From: Liolophura sinensis
Taxonomy: Eukaryota; Mollusca; Polyplacophora; Chitonida; Chitonidae
NCBI RefSeq assembly: GCF_032854445.1
Contig: NC_088307.1
Span: 8,942,017 to 9,006,016, forward strand
Direction of reading: 5' to 3'
DNA: 64,000 bases
The notes beneath the pieces are model-generated. The model did no database searches, had not been told where the DNA came from, and worked only from the letters and a program-made list of their open reading frames with translations. Of the stretch, positions 53,441-64,000 are shown piece by piece; the stretch's first letter is position 1, and each line of letters opens with the position of its first letter. A program made the position numbers and the translations under genes.

Positions 53441-54999
53441 GTCAAATGAGTGAATAATATATATACCATGCTAAATAAAAAAGAATGCTGTGTTTTTTTA
53501 ATGTTAAAATCATTTGACAGACCAAGTGTATGTATAACTATGCAGCTTAGCTGAATAGAATGGGCATCTTCCTCAATCTGTGGCCATGTGGGCAGACTGA
53601 GGGGGGGGGGGAGTGGGGGGGGGGGGGGGTAACAGAGGCTGATGGGAAGGGGGAAGGTGTATCACATGTTGCAGAACTGAGCTAGGTCTCCATCGTTACA
53701 TTTATGTGATATCCTGGTGATCAGTAGGTACTGCATGAATAGAAACACATGAACCCTTACAAACGTTCCATCATTCCATCATACCCTTCTGCGTGTACGT
53801 GGCATGTATATGTGACTGTTTTATTTTGTATATGTGTATATACATGTATATGTTGACCTACTGTAAATCTTTAACATTTTCAACAACCGAAGCCCTTTTT
53901 TTGAACAGTTACAGTAGTTCAAGTATACTGACTGGTCACAGTAGGCTAAGAAATATTTGAATACGCCATAATCTTGGCTGCTCAACCTTCAACATACATA
54001 CAAAATATGGGTGAAAAACACTGGAGGTATAGCCTGGAGGGTTTCTTTCTCTAGAAATGATACTTTACTGAAAGACGGTTACAAAAGTGTGTGTAATGAT
54101 GGTTAAGGGGAGACGTTACAACGCTGATTTGGTACATTCATGCGCTGTACATTCTTTTAATATAGTTAAGGTATACAGCACAGAGAGAAGAACCAGAGCA
54201 GCAATGATAGTGTGATAGCTGGCAAATGGTCACAGGTTAACTGGGTGAAATAGGTTTCATTTCAGTTTACCCTCTTGTCATTGTATTCACGCTGCAATCT
54301 ATTCTTAACCACTTCGGCAAATGGTGAGGTCTCTAAACTACATGTCTAGAGGTTGAACAGCCATGATTATCGGGTATCCAAATATTTCTCAACCTACTAC
54401 ATGTATACAGCCATTATATTCAGACTATAGATTTATAAAGACCAGAAGTCTGGAAAAATTTATCTCTCACTAATTTATATATCACTAGGACAGTCCACAG
54501 GTTTCATGGGATGTAACATGCTCCTTACATTCCTGCAAATTACCTTACGTCATCAGCAAATTTTGTACAGAAATCTAGAACAACGGCAAGATCACTGCAA
54601 TCAAGGTGATGAGGCAGGAAGTGATGTCACAAAACACAAACAATCCGTCTCAACCTTTGTGTCTATTAACAATACTTCATATACATACACTTTCTTTATT
54701 TAGCATATGTACAACATCATTCTAACCAACACCTAAAACAATTTTATTGATGAATGTAGATTAAATAGTTTCACGGAAGGACACAAGTGATGAGGCTAAG
54801 CCTATAAAACAAGTCTGTAAGGTGCGTCTCCCAGGATTCGAAGGTTAAGCTTCTCTGTTGGTGGCAATGATGTAAAGGGAAAGGTGGAGTGCGCAGCAAG
54901 TGCTGTAAGGTGTTTGGGACTAACATAATCTGTCCATACAGTGTAAATGCTACATTCATGTAGGTGTGTACTTGATAGGAAGCACTGGAGACATCAGAT
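53441..54999. other. Intergenic, no gene seen
   Basis: A G-rich tract at about 53600-53630 (two runs of 12-16 G) could form a G-quadruplex or be a sequencing-difficult site. Otherwise AT-rich with short frames only. Confidence 0.5.
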
Positions 55000-55019
55000 T
55001 TTCTTTTGTGTATCTCAGA

Positions 55020-55460
55020 TGGAGTGTAAAGTAGGTTTGGTTTATGTGGTTTATGCTCGTCCAGAAGTTTCCAGGTAACGCCCCCCCCCCCCCCCTTCCA
55101 GCAGCACCACCTGGATGTCTCTGCCTGTAGTCCACCCCGTGCAGTTTATGTGGTTTATGCTCATCCAGAAGTTTCCAGATAGTCTATCAGCCGAGAACTT
55201 GTGTAAGCATGTATGTAACCTCTGTGAATGAGACAGAATTGATCACATTACCTCGATACCCCCCCCCCCCCCCCCCAGACTTCCTTCCAGCAGCACCACC
55301 TGGATGTCTCTCCCTGTAGTCCACCCCGTGCAGTTTATGTGCTTTATGCTTGTCCAGAAGTTTCGAGATAGTCTATCAGCCGAGAACTTGTGTAAGCATG
55401 TATTATGTAACCTCTGAACGAGACAGACTTGATCACATTACCTCGATACCGCAGTTTATG
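55020..55460. repeat. Imperfect ~190-bp tandem duplication with poly-C runs
   Basis: GCAGCACCACCTGGATGTCT occurs at 55101 and 55290, and GCAGTTTATGTG at 55141, 55330 and 55451. Each long unit is preceded by a C run of 15 or more. Shared blocks include GTCTATCAGCCGAGAACTTG. Not coding. Confidence 0.85.
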
Positions 55461-57569
55461 TGGGTCAATACTGAGGCCATCGCTCAAAACATATCTAGGA
55501 AAAATTGAACATTCTGATACCAAATTTTAAACAGGCCATTGTGAAGATTCATGCTTAAAGAAATTTCATAAATCTAATTCAAAAGAATGCTTTCCATGAG
55601 CGATGACCTATGATAGAAATTCGTGTAGGCCACATACCGTGTAAAACGGATTTCTGTGTGCCCTGTGATCTGTCAAACCACACGTGGAGCGTTGTAGACT
55701 CACTTGACTTACAGCCGAACTACATTTCTATGAGTAATTTCTCCTGAGCCAGCTGCAAGGTAGGCATACCCCATTTTCTCTGCATGAGATATTACCTTGT
55801 TATCGTGTCTGCCCACTATTTATCATCTATTTACCGTGTTGTCTAACATGTTAGACTTCCGTTTTGATGTAGGCTGTAAAGTAGCTAACATTATAAGATG
55901 AATGAATGAGGCGGAACAAAACAAGAATGTGTTATTTGAAAAATACTAAACTTTAGGTGAACTACAGGACAGGTATGTAAGTTCTCCATTATAGTATGTA
56001 TGCCTTGTCATTGACGCAAGGATAAAACACAATACAGGAATGTGAGTTCTCCGATAGTGTATGTATGCCTTGTGATTGACCCCACATAGAGCTAGAGCAT
56101 GTGTGCTGTTGTTGATTTCAGACCAGGTTACTAAATTCTCAGAAATGTGATCAGCAAGTTAGCATTGATGTGTAGGCCGAGGGACAGCTCCTTCCACTGT
56201 ATAAATGGTATATGCGTTATCTCCCCATACCATATTGTTGGCAGCCCGTTAGGGGGCACCCCTATCTGTTCCGTCTGAGCAACTCACCATCGACCAACTT
56301 GCTCAGACGTCGCGGTGTTGAAGAAGTGAGTAGCTGGTAGATGTATGTGAATAATATGGTACTTCTCTACCGTCGTGAGTGCATAAAGCAGTACTGTGTT
56401 AAGAGTATCTGGAGGTAGACCAATTGTTCACAAAAGCGACGTGTTGAAGTCATGAATGTACGGTTATTGCTATTGCTCAGTTGATTGCATGAAGTCAAGG
56501 CTGCAGTGATGTCGTGATGTTCACCTTGTGGGTGCTAGGTTACATTATAATGTTCTGATACACTGTAAGACTTATCACACTGTAAGATTTCAATACACTG
56601 TAAAAACATGATTCATTGTAAATATTCTGCACAAAAATTAGAGCTAACACTTGTGTTTTTTATGTTATAGTGATATTACACTGTGAAGCCACTGTTTTCT
56701 ATCTGCTACATTTTTCCCTTGAATACAGCAATTCAAAAGGAGAAATGGACTTTTGTCTTTAAATTAAGGCACCCACGGTGTCTAATGTAGCCCAGCCCGG
56801 TTACACATGTATAACATTGAACATTCTAGTGGAGTACTATATAAATATACAGATAAGTTGCGTGGACAGGGCTAGAAATATTTTATTGGTGAATGTGACA
56901 GGGGAGTAAGCATTTTAACCCGTCACATTTTGGTCTTGTACTTCTGTGTGTGCCTTTTACACTGATAGAAAAACACGTTTACAAACTCTTTCTTTATTTG
57001 ATTGATGTTTAGCTTGATAGTCTCAAGAATTTTTCATTTAGTTTAAACTAGCACAGTAAAGCCAAAAAAAGTTGACAACATACTGTTGCCTGTCTATGAC
57101 CTCATGCCACAAACTGTCACTCTATCTTCCAGGTCACAATAAAAACTTGAATATGTCATTGAAAAGTTAGGGCAGCATTAGTGTAGATGAAACTCTATCA
57201 TATGGAATATGTTTGCATAGTTGAACATGTACATGGAGGTTTCAAATAATAGACCATTGAAGTGGTTTATTCTTTGTTCATCATGAGGTAAAGTTCTATT
57301 TACAAAAGACAGGCTGCAGTAGGCTTGCCGATCCTACTTACATGTACTTCCTAATTCCGCAATAACCATATTAAGCTGTGGCTATATTCCTATCATGTTG
57401 CAGTATATTTGCTCAAGGCTTTATTTGAGTAACAGGCCGTTACAAAAGGTTTTGCTATCTGACTGTGATATTGACTGTAATCCTCATATCAAAAACAAGG
57501 AATAAATATGTACATGTACATGTAAGCCTAAGGTAGGCAGTAGTTTGTTTATATACATATTTTTCTTTA
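55461..57569. other. Intergenic, no gene seen
   Basis: A small CACTGTAAGA repeat near 56560-56620 and a badly decayed minus-strand SINE tail at about 56990-57055 (TTTATTTGATTGATGTTTAG). No exon could be supported. Confidence 0.5.
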
Positions 57570-59394
57570 CTTACAGGGTGAGAATCGGCGGTTACTGTTT
57601 TAATTAAGATTAAGCGAGCAGACAACTGAGCTCCTAGCCTCTATTAACAGACGACATCAGGAGAGGAATTTTGTTGGTATGGCAAATGTGTTTTTTCTTA
57701 TATTTCATGAAACTAAATTTATGATTTATTTCCTCAGAGAAGTACTACCATACCCAGTACAGTTAATTTCTCTTAAAGATGCTGCAATACAGATTTATTG
57801 TTTGATAGTTGGTATGCCAAAACTATATGCACACGACCAAGGAAACTATACATTATTACTAGAATACCTAAATACTTATTTAAAACTTAATTACTACTTA
57901 TTTTAACTATAATTTAAACAGATGATAAGTACACTATTTCTTTGTATGAATTAAATTTTTATCATGTTTTTTTAACCAGCTGTTTTAATTTCAATTGAAA
58001 CTTTGTTTTTAAGCCTTAAAAATTCGTGAATTGATACTGTCCACAGCATCTAATAACTTATTAAAGAGTCTGAAGGAATTAAAAAGTAGAAAGCTTTTAC
58101 AGGAAGTTCAGAGATCTCTGGTTCGAATCTCCAGCTGACAAGTCTGGTGGGGACTCCTGTGGCAAGCAGGTTTAAAGGTGTACATGGAGCTTGTAATTAG
58201 GATGCGACACTTATGTGGACTTGAGGGAAGTTGCATGGAAATGACATGGAAAAACGTAGACATGAATGTAACAGGGTTGAATATAAGCACTGGTCTACCT
58301 CCAGGCAGAAGGGAATTCTCCTTTTGTCTAGAGGTAGTGGTGTGGCTTGCAAGCTCAGAGATCACAGATTCAAATCCCTAGACGGTAAGACTGGGTCACT
58401 TTGTGTTTTTTTTTTTAAAGACGAAGCAGCCTCAAAACTTATTGGGATTAGACATTTGGTTACACAGTTGCTGTGGTAACATTTTTTGTGTAAAAAAAAT
58501 ATTATCCTTATATTTCCAACATTTCAGTGGGTGTATAAAATGGTTGTATTGACATGCAGGCTTTTCCCATGTAATCATGTATATATTTCCTGAAAACGTA
58601 TAAATGTGTTAACTAAAAATTTCAGTTGAAATCATTCACATTCTAATGTCACTGTGGCTTGTTTGGATGTACGCGTATGAATTAACATGGCGAGTCAATT
58701 TTAAATGTTGATCTCATTGTGACTTTTGAAATGTTTTTTGCCTGGGTATAAATCTTTTTGAGTTGTCATAATAATGACTGAAGAATTGGGCATTGATCTC
58801 CAACAAAATGCACGACTAAAATATGAAAACATTATGGGTGTCCTGGGCCATCGCTGGCACAAAAGGTTGAAATGTTTGGTGTCAGTGTGATTTTCAGGCA
58901 CTTGCTCAATGAGCTTGGAGGTCCTGGGTTCAAAAGAAGCTGCGTTTTTCAGTCAAGATTTTTTTCATGCACTTTGATTTCTTCCACGCATGGACATGAT
59001 GACTGTCATATTAGTGGAAAATTCTTGAGTATGACAAAAACACGAATGAAATTAAATTTTATTTTTCAGTTTTCATAAGCCAAAGAAATAAAATCTTCTC
59101 TGTGACAGTGCCTAAGTAACATACCGATGTGTGTAGGAAGACTCGCGTAGTGATAGCATTATGTCATCATTTTGGCCGTAATGTTGGCCTACATGCAGGC
59201 TAAAGTAAAAGTAAACAGTTTGGCAGATTTCATTTCTTTTTTTTTCTTGTGATGTAAGGCTGTGGCATGGCTTAAATTTATGCGTGACTTTACGGACTCA
59301 AGGAGTTCATGCTTTTGAGTAACTTTCAGTTATTCTGGAGTTCTTCTTGAAATCCATTGCTGTAACAAGTGGAAGCTGGTTTAGTACATGTGAT
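57570..59394. other. 5' flank of gene B, homologous to gene A flank
   Basis: Blocks near 57576-57830 resemble 3065-3300, and 58060-58140 (AAAGAGTCTGAAGG, then CAGAGATCTCTGGTTCGAAT) resemble 3530-3610 in the gene A flank. A tRNA-B-box-like GGTTCGAATC is at 58120. The 67-85-codon frames at 58108-58479 on both strands are not supported as exons. Confidence 0.5.
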
Positions 59395-59608
59395 CTCATT
59401 GGTCAGTGGGATGTTTTACTTGTAGTATCTGTGATCTCATTGGACAGTGGATCATTAATTTACATGTACTTCAGTACAGTGTGAACTCATTGGTCTATTG
59501 GTCAATGGACTTGAGGCAGTTGTCATTATATTTTAAATAGATTAATGGGTCAGGAATGACCCTGTTCTGATGAAAAAGATAGGAGTTTTATTTTGTTTGC
59601 CATTTCAG
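59395..59608 (+). promoter_or_regulatory. CCAAT-box array, likely promoter of gene B
   Basis: ATTGG occurs at 59398, 59439, 59489 and 59497, embedded in the same GTGATCTCATTGGTCAGTGG-type unit as at gene A, ending about 175 bp before the gene B start codon. No CRE overlaps a CCAAT box here. Its survival in both paralogues argues for function or for recent duplication. Confidence 0.5.
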
Positions 59609-59694
59609 GTTTATTTTCGTGTGTCAGCTCACCAACTTGTGCGGCCGGCATCTTGGCACTTGAAATTTACAAAGATGGACAGAGATCTAGCAAG
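59609..59694 (+). CDS. Gene B exon 1: leader and start codon
   Basis: ATG at 59675-59677 in the same context as gene A (AAAGATGGACAGA). It reads MDRDLA plus two bases; donor AG|GTATGA. The leader upstream aligns to 4241-4308 with indels not in multiples of three, as expected for non-coding sequence. Confidence 0.62.
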
Positions 59695-62600
59695 GTATGA
59701 TCTGACCAATAAGGTCCTGTCTTGATTGTATTTGTTATAGGTTATGTGAACGCACTAATTTTCCTTACTATTTATGTAGTAAATTTGTCAACTTCAACCC
59801 TAAAACTATATATCCCCCTAACTGTGGGAATCATGTGTGCAATTATAGCTGTCTTGCTCCATAAGGTTACCTTGAACACCTCTGTACTTCCCTTGATTGC
59901 ATCAGTACACTAATGCTGGGCACCTAATAATTTGTCTATCCTTAGTCATAGTTGTCTCAGTTATTAATTGCAGGTAGGTGTTGCCATGCATTCTTACTAG
60001 TAAGTCCACACAAGCATGACACTTGTGTAAACTGGATAATTTTCAAGCATGCAAGGGAGATAACTACTGACATTACTATCAATTATCATATTTTGAATGT
60101 CTTAATCTTTACTTTAATTGTTTGAGAATGTTTTTATTGATCAGTGTTGATTATGGGTTTCCTCTAGGTCATTACTGGTGATTCTAAGCAATTAGCCAGT
60201 ATGTGTGTCAAAAGGTCTAACTTGCCAAATAGTGGCAGTGATATAGGGCTATGATAGTACAAGTAATCATTTTTACCCTACAGGTAAATCACTACATTTT
60301 GACATTGGCAGGCATATACAATAATGAAAATCAGGCATGGGAATTTTCCTACAATTGGCTGATTTCCAACCTTTTTGTTCAAAATTCAAAACAGAAGTAG
60401 TTGATTTTGTTGGGACAGGTGATTGCTAATGTAATTTGAAGATAGGGTGAGGCATATATTGTCAAACTCTTTTCTGCTTTTATGTTGACTACCTGTTTCA
60501 CAAAGTGCACCCAACGTAACGTGTGCAACTACATGTACAGTGTAGGTATATACTTTATGGCGCCATGGTACTAACGTGCATGGAGCGCTATTTGCTTTAC
60601 AGGCCACAGTTCTTATTGAAGGTTTAGAGTCATTCCTGCAAGCCCAGCACATAGTTGTGGAATATTTAATTCAGTGATATTTATGATGGAAAAAAACTTG
60701 TCATTTGTGACATTATTAATTTCTGACAAATCATTTTCTTTGAAGATGTCCATCACAAAATCAGCATGGAAATCAAAATACTGATACATGTGCACTATGA
60801 TTTATTTTGGCAACTGATCTCCATTATATGGGGCCTCCGTGGCTCAGTTGGTTAGTACAAGTGAAATATTCTTGAGTACGGCTTAAAACACAAATCAAAT
60901 AAATAAATAAATCTGCATTATGTTTTTTTTTCCACACTACATGTACTTAGTAGTATATAATTGAATAATAATGTCCTTGATACTGTATTTGAAGGGTATT
61001 ACAATGTGAAAATTATCGTTTTCAGAGGTCATGAAGAACGGAGATTGAACGCCCGCCGAGGTAATTGTAACAGTGTATTTGCTTAAAACTGTTGATGCTG
61101 AAAGGTAGACCTAGGTTGTATTTTTATTTTTGTGGTTTAACGAGTGGTGACTGTAGTGACTTAGAGGCACTTTCCTTTGAAACACTTTAGGACTCACGAG
61201 GTGTAGGTTCAATCCAAGCCTCTGACAGAGAATTTCTACATTCTGACTCTAAGAGGGGCTTTTGTGCCCGTGAATCTGGGCAAACTCTGTTGATCGGGTA
61301 CAGTGATTATCAGCTGCATTGTTTTTTTTTTCTTCATTGTACTCATGCTTCTTGTATGTAGCTCAGTTCACTTGTAAAAAATTCGTTCTTTGACATTTTA
61401 ATATATTACAACTGGTGTCATGTATGCGACAAGGGAGGTAACTCATTGAAGGCTAGCAACAATGGAACTCAAAGGTTCACAGGAATTTCTGGCAGTCATT
61501 CAATGACAATTAGAATTTGGTAGGGGAACAAGTTCCTAAATTAATTAGCAGTATGTGGAAAACGACTTTGAGTCTATTAGAGGTGTCTTTTGTGTCATCT
61601 AACATCAGTTCTCATCATCTAAAATGGGTTTGTTGGAGATAACCTGGTCAACCCTCTAAAAAATTCCAGCTCGTCAAAAACTTTTAGTGGGCATGTAATG
61701 GATTTTCTGATCTTTTAATTTTTTTTTTTTTTTTCAATACTATCTTTGTAATACTTCTTCATTAGCCAGCATGTAAAAAAGGGCCAGCAATTAACTTGTG
61801 ATGGATTTTCTTCTCTTGTACATTTTTTCTTAATGTTGATTTCTTTAGAAATTCTGCCTTCTTCAGAGACCAGAATAAAAAAAAACTTCTGACTTACCCT
61901 ATTTTTCCTGATAGCTTGAGCTGGTTTACCCGGACAAAAAATTATTAAAGGATGGCTCTGTGCTTAATAAAGGTGTTTCAGCCGACATTCAGATGTCACC
62001 TTGGCAACTAAAATAATAAAAGGTGAACTGCAAAGGTAGTTGAACTGAAGGTGAAAGGTATGAGAGTAAATACATTAAGGTCATTGTTACATTGTTACAT
62101 TGTTGTATTATATTACCTACATGCATGCATGCCATTTGTAGCTTATGTTAATTTGGCCAGAAACAAGCACCAACATTTGAACACTTTGTAAGTTGTAAGT
62201 TCCACCACTCTTGTCTTTGATTTTAATATATTTATTTATTTATTTGATTAGTGTTTTAAGTCGTACTTCAGAATATTTGATTTATATGGTGGCGGCCAGC
62301 ATTACGGTGGGAGGAAACCCACGACCATCCGCAGGCTGCAGACACACCTTCCCACGTATGGCAGGAGAGAAAGCCAACATGACCTGACTTGAACTCACAG
62401 CGACGGCAGTGGTGAGAGGCTCCTTGGTCCTTCCGCCGCGTCGGCATGCCGTCTTTTATTTTGAAATGCGGTGATGTCAAATAAAGCTGTCCTAGCTCAT
62501 AATCTGACAATCATCACAAAAACAAGTCCATTTTTTCAAAACATTAATGACAGCTGGGCCACCAATTCTAAAACATTCTAAAAACTAAGGAAAGGTCAGC

Positions 62601-63895
62601 ACTGGAGATTTTCCATACTGAAAGATTACCTGAGACAATATAGTAAAGATTTATATTAAAAATAAGTAAATAAATTATGTGCACAATGGAAACATCTGTA
62701 ATGTTATCAAATATTAACTGAAAAAGTCTGTTAATTAACAGTATAGTTTTTTGTGAAAGTCAAAGCATTGCACTTCGCCTTTCAGCCTGCCAACTTGATG
62801 CTGTATTAGCTTGATAAGAACGCCCAGTCTCATTGTTTGAGCTGGATTTCAAAAGCTACACTTTTAATAGTTGGCTGAATACTTAGTAAGTGCCTTGAAT
62901 ATGTTTTTGAATACACAACCACTAAGAGCTTTATTGTATAAAAGCAGAAGTCCATTACCTAGAAGTACGCAACTTCCTGTATCTAGTCTCCGTGACACTT
63001 TATGCTTTCGTTTGATTTCTAACACACTTGTGTGACATATCTGTACAGCCATGTATTATTTTCTGTCTGTTATGCAGTAAAAGTTTAAGAAACGGCTGAT
63101 GTATGGTGGGAGAAATTGATGTAGACTTCAAAAATCAAATTACGACAACGGAGAGTTTTGCACAAGGACAACAATGAGAAAAACATATTTATCAATCTTA
63201 CAGATCAAAGTCTGCTTGGCTTCAGTGAACATGACAGTTTATTCGTCTAAGCCAGTGAACACACTACAATGTTCAGGAGCTAGTGCAATAGATTTCTCCT
63301 AGAATGTTTCTTTTAGTTTGGCGCTTGGTCAGGGCGATGTTCATGGACACAAGCGTCATGTTTTAGCAATCCTGTTTGTCCTCATCCTACAATTTTGTAA
63401 GCATTTGGTCTAGCTTGCTGTAGCGACTTCAGGGAATTTACTGAGCATAGCAGGACCTTCTGATTTAAAACAGAATCTTTCATTCTGATGTTGGGAAGAC
63501 ATTTTGGTTTTAAATCTGACTTTGCTAAGGAAAAATAATGCAAAGTGACAATAATTGTCTTCAAGCAGTGACTATCCCGAGATCTTTTTCTGGCCAGCTC
63601 AACCTGACAAAGTTACTTTCAGCGCTTGTGATTGGCTGAGTTCATAAGGGCTTCTACAGCATGGCTACCCTGAGTGAATTCTCCGTCAGTGCCAAATCCT
63701 CATTGTTAAACTGTGTCCTTTATCATATTTTCTGTGTATATATAGTGACAGAATTTATGTTCACTTTAAGGTGAAATACAGAACTGCCGTTCCAAAGTGA
63801 TATTATTTCGAAACCCTGGTCAAGCCTTTTGGGAGTGTTTCGAGGCATGGATGAACGCTATGTATTTGCAAGTCATACTTTTGTTTCAATCTGAG
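59675..63895 (+). CDS. Gene B: paralogue of gene A, 5' part, runs off window
   Basis: Three exons (59675-59694 coding, 61026-61060, 63771-63895) join in frame to MDRDLARGHEERRLNARRG, then EIQNCRSKVILFRNPGQAFW, then ECFEAWMNAMYLQVILLFQ and SE, 60 residues. Intron phases equal those of gene A (2, 1, 0). Exon 3 shares 19 of 38 aligned residues, and exon-length differences are 3 and 12 nt. The coding sequence seems intact and continues past 64000, so whether the gene is complete cannot be told. The family is unrecognised. The shared CCAAT array and intron-2 SINE indicate a tandem duplication that included the promoter. Confidence 0.7.
59695..61025. other. Intron 1 of gene B
   Basis: AT-rich, with the 84-bp deletion-type SINE at 60830-60913. 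Short frames only. The 30 bp before exon 2 (GAAAATTATCGTTTTCAG) are nearly identical to gene A. Confidence 0.55.
60830..60913 (+). mobile_element. Mini-SINE: head joined directly to tail
   Basis: GGGGCCTCCGTGGCTCAGTT, then GGTTAG, is followed at once by TACAAGTGAAATATTCTTGA and CAAATCAAATAAATAAATAA. The B box and most of the ~170-bp central core are missing. A deletion derivative of the main family. Confidence 0.85.
61026..61060 (+). CDS. Gene B exon 2: 35-nt micro-exon
   Basis: Acceptor CGTTTTCAG, donor G|GTAATT. It reads GHEERRLNARR between a completing base and one leftover base. One codon longer than the gene A micro-exon, with identical phases and matching flanking intron sequence. Confidence 0.65.
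61150..61390 (+). mobile_element. SINE type 2 in intron 2 of gene B
   Basis: TGACTTAGAGGCACTTTCCT, then GGTTCAATCC (61206-61215), aligns to 5310-5400 in gene A, placed about 90-120 bp after the micro-exon in both genes. Strongly diverged in its 3' half. Confidence 0.6.
61391..63770. other. Intron 2 of gene B, remainder
   Basis: Contains a T run at about 61720 and one minus-strand SINE (62228-62450). No 53-bp minisatellite is present here, unlike gene A intron 2, so that array arose after the duplication or was lost. Confidence 0.55.
62228..62450 (-). mobile_element. Main-family SINE, minus
   Basis: TTTATTTATTTGATTAGTGT, then ATATGGTGGCGGCCAGCATT, to GTGAGAGGCTCCTTGGTCC. Internal ~25-bp deletion in the core (GAGGAAACCCACGACC) and no complete head. 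Confidence 0.9.
63771..63895 (+). CDS. Gene B exon 3
   Basis: Acceptor TTCACTTTAAG, donor GAG|GTTTGT. A later TACAG would shift the frame, so the upstream acceptor is preferred: it yields EIQNCRSKVILFRNPGQ and keeps exon 3 in frame with gene A. The phase-0 donor matches gene A exon 3. Confidence 0.72.
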
Positions 63896-64000
63896 GTTTG
63901 TATTTTTTATGTTTCACTTACATGTACATAAAATAAACATCATGTCTGTATTTAATCCAAGATATTAAACTCAATTTGTTGAGAGTGAAATTTTTATTCC

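Overview
ORGANISM. This is animal nuclear DNA that is AT-rich and intron-rich: short exons with GT/AG borders, many diverged tRNA-derived SINEs, minisatellites, MITEs and retroelement debris. The dominant SINE has a tRNA-like head with A and B boxes, a conserved core (translated fragments recur as SxGLCPVSxHHxAG) and an (AATA)n tail. Core-sharing SINEs of this kind are known from molluscs and other lophotrochozoans, so I infer a marine lophotrochozoan, most likely a mollusc or possibly a brachiopod. Nothing in the window fixes the species. GENES. The main gene (gene A, + strand, 4309-28161) could be assembled from twelve exons with compatible phases into one 460-residue protein. I do not recognise its family. 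It has a basic N-terminus, a largely globular body without evident signal peptide or membrane helix, and a proline-rich then Ser/Glu/Asp-rich C-terminal tail. A paralogue (gene B) begins at 59675 on the same strand and runs off the right edge after its third exon. The pair shares a promoter-proximal array of CCAAT boxes, the start-codon exon, a 32/35-nt micro-exon, an intronic SINE, and a third exon about 50% identical in protein. Coding-length differences are multiples of three, which supports real coding. LAYOUT. 1-4240: 5' flank of gene A, with a 51-bp minisatellite, an internal ~285-bp duplication and the CCAAT array. 4241-28161: gene A; its introns hold SINEs, a 53-bp minisatellite apparently grown from a SINE end, an 11-bp array, a 55-bp array grown from a SINE core, a 1.5-kb 44-bp array with higher-order structure, a DIRS-like RNase H fossil and an inverted-repeat element. 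26265-33436: an apparently exact 3,586-bp tandem duplication of the last two exons and 3' region of gene A (recent event or assembly artefact). 33437-46180: mostly gene-free, with MITEs, a 15-copy 61-bp array, a TCCCGCGGGA repeat and a weak histone-H3-like reading frame. 46188-50250: three tandem ~1.32-kb units with strong terminal hairpins, resembling a rolling-circle (Helitron-like) array. 50260-57500: SINEs, one nested in another, a 334-bp element with 24-bp terminal inverted repeats, and poly-C/poly-G tracts. 57570-64000: 5' part of gene B. HOW IT FITS. The window reads as part of a tandem gene cluster that expanded by local duplication, with its spacers and introns filled by SINEs, several of which seem to have seeded minisatellites. 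Exon limits are read by eye without transcript data; function is unknown.
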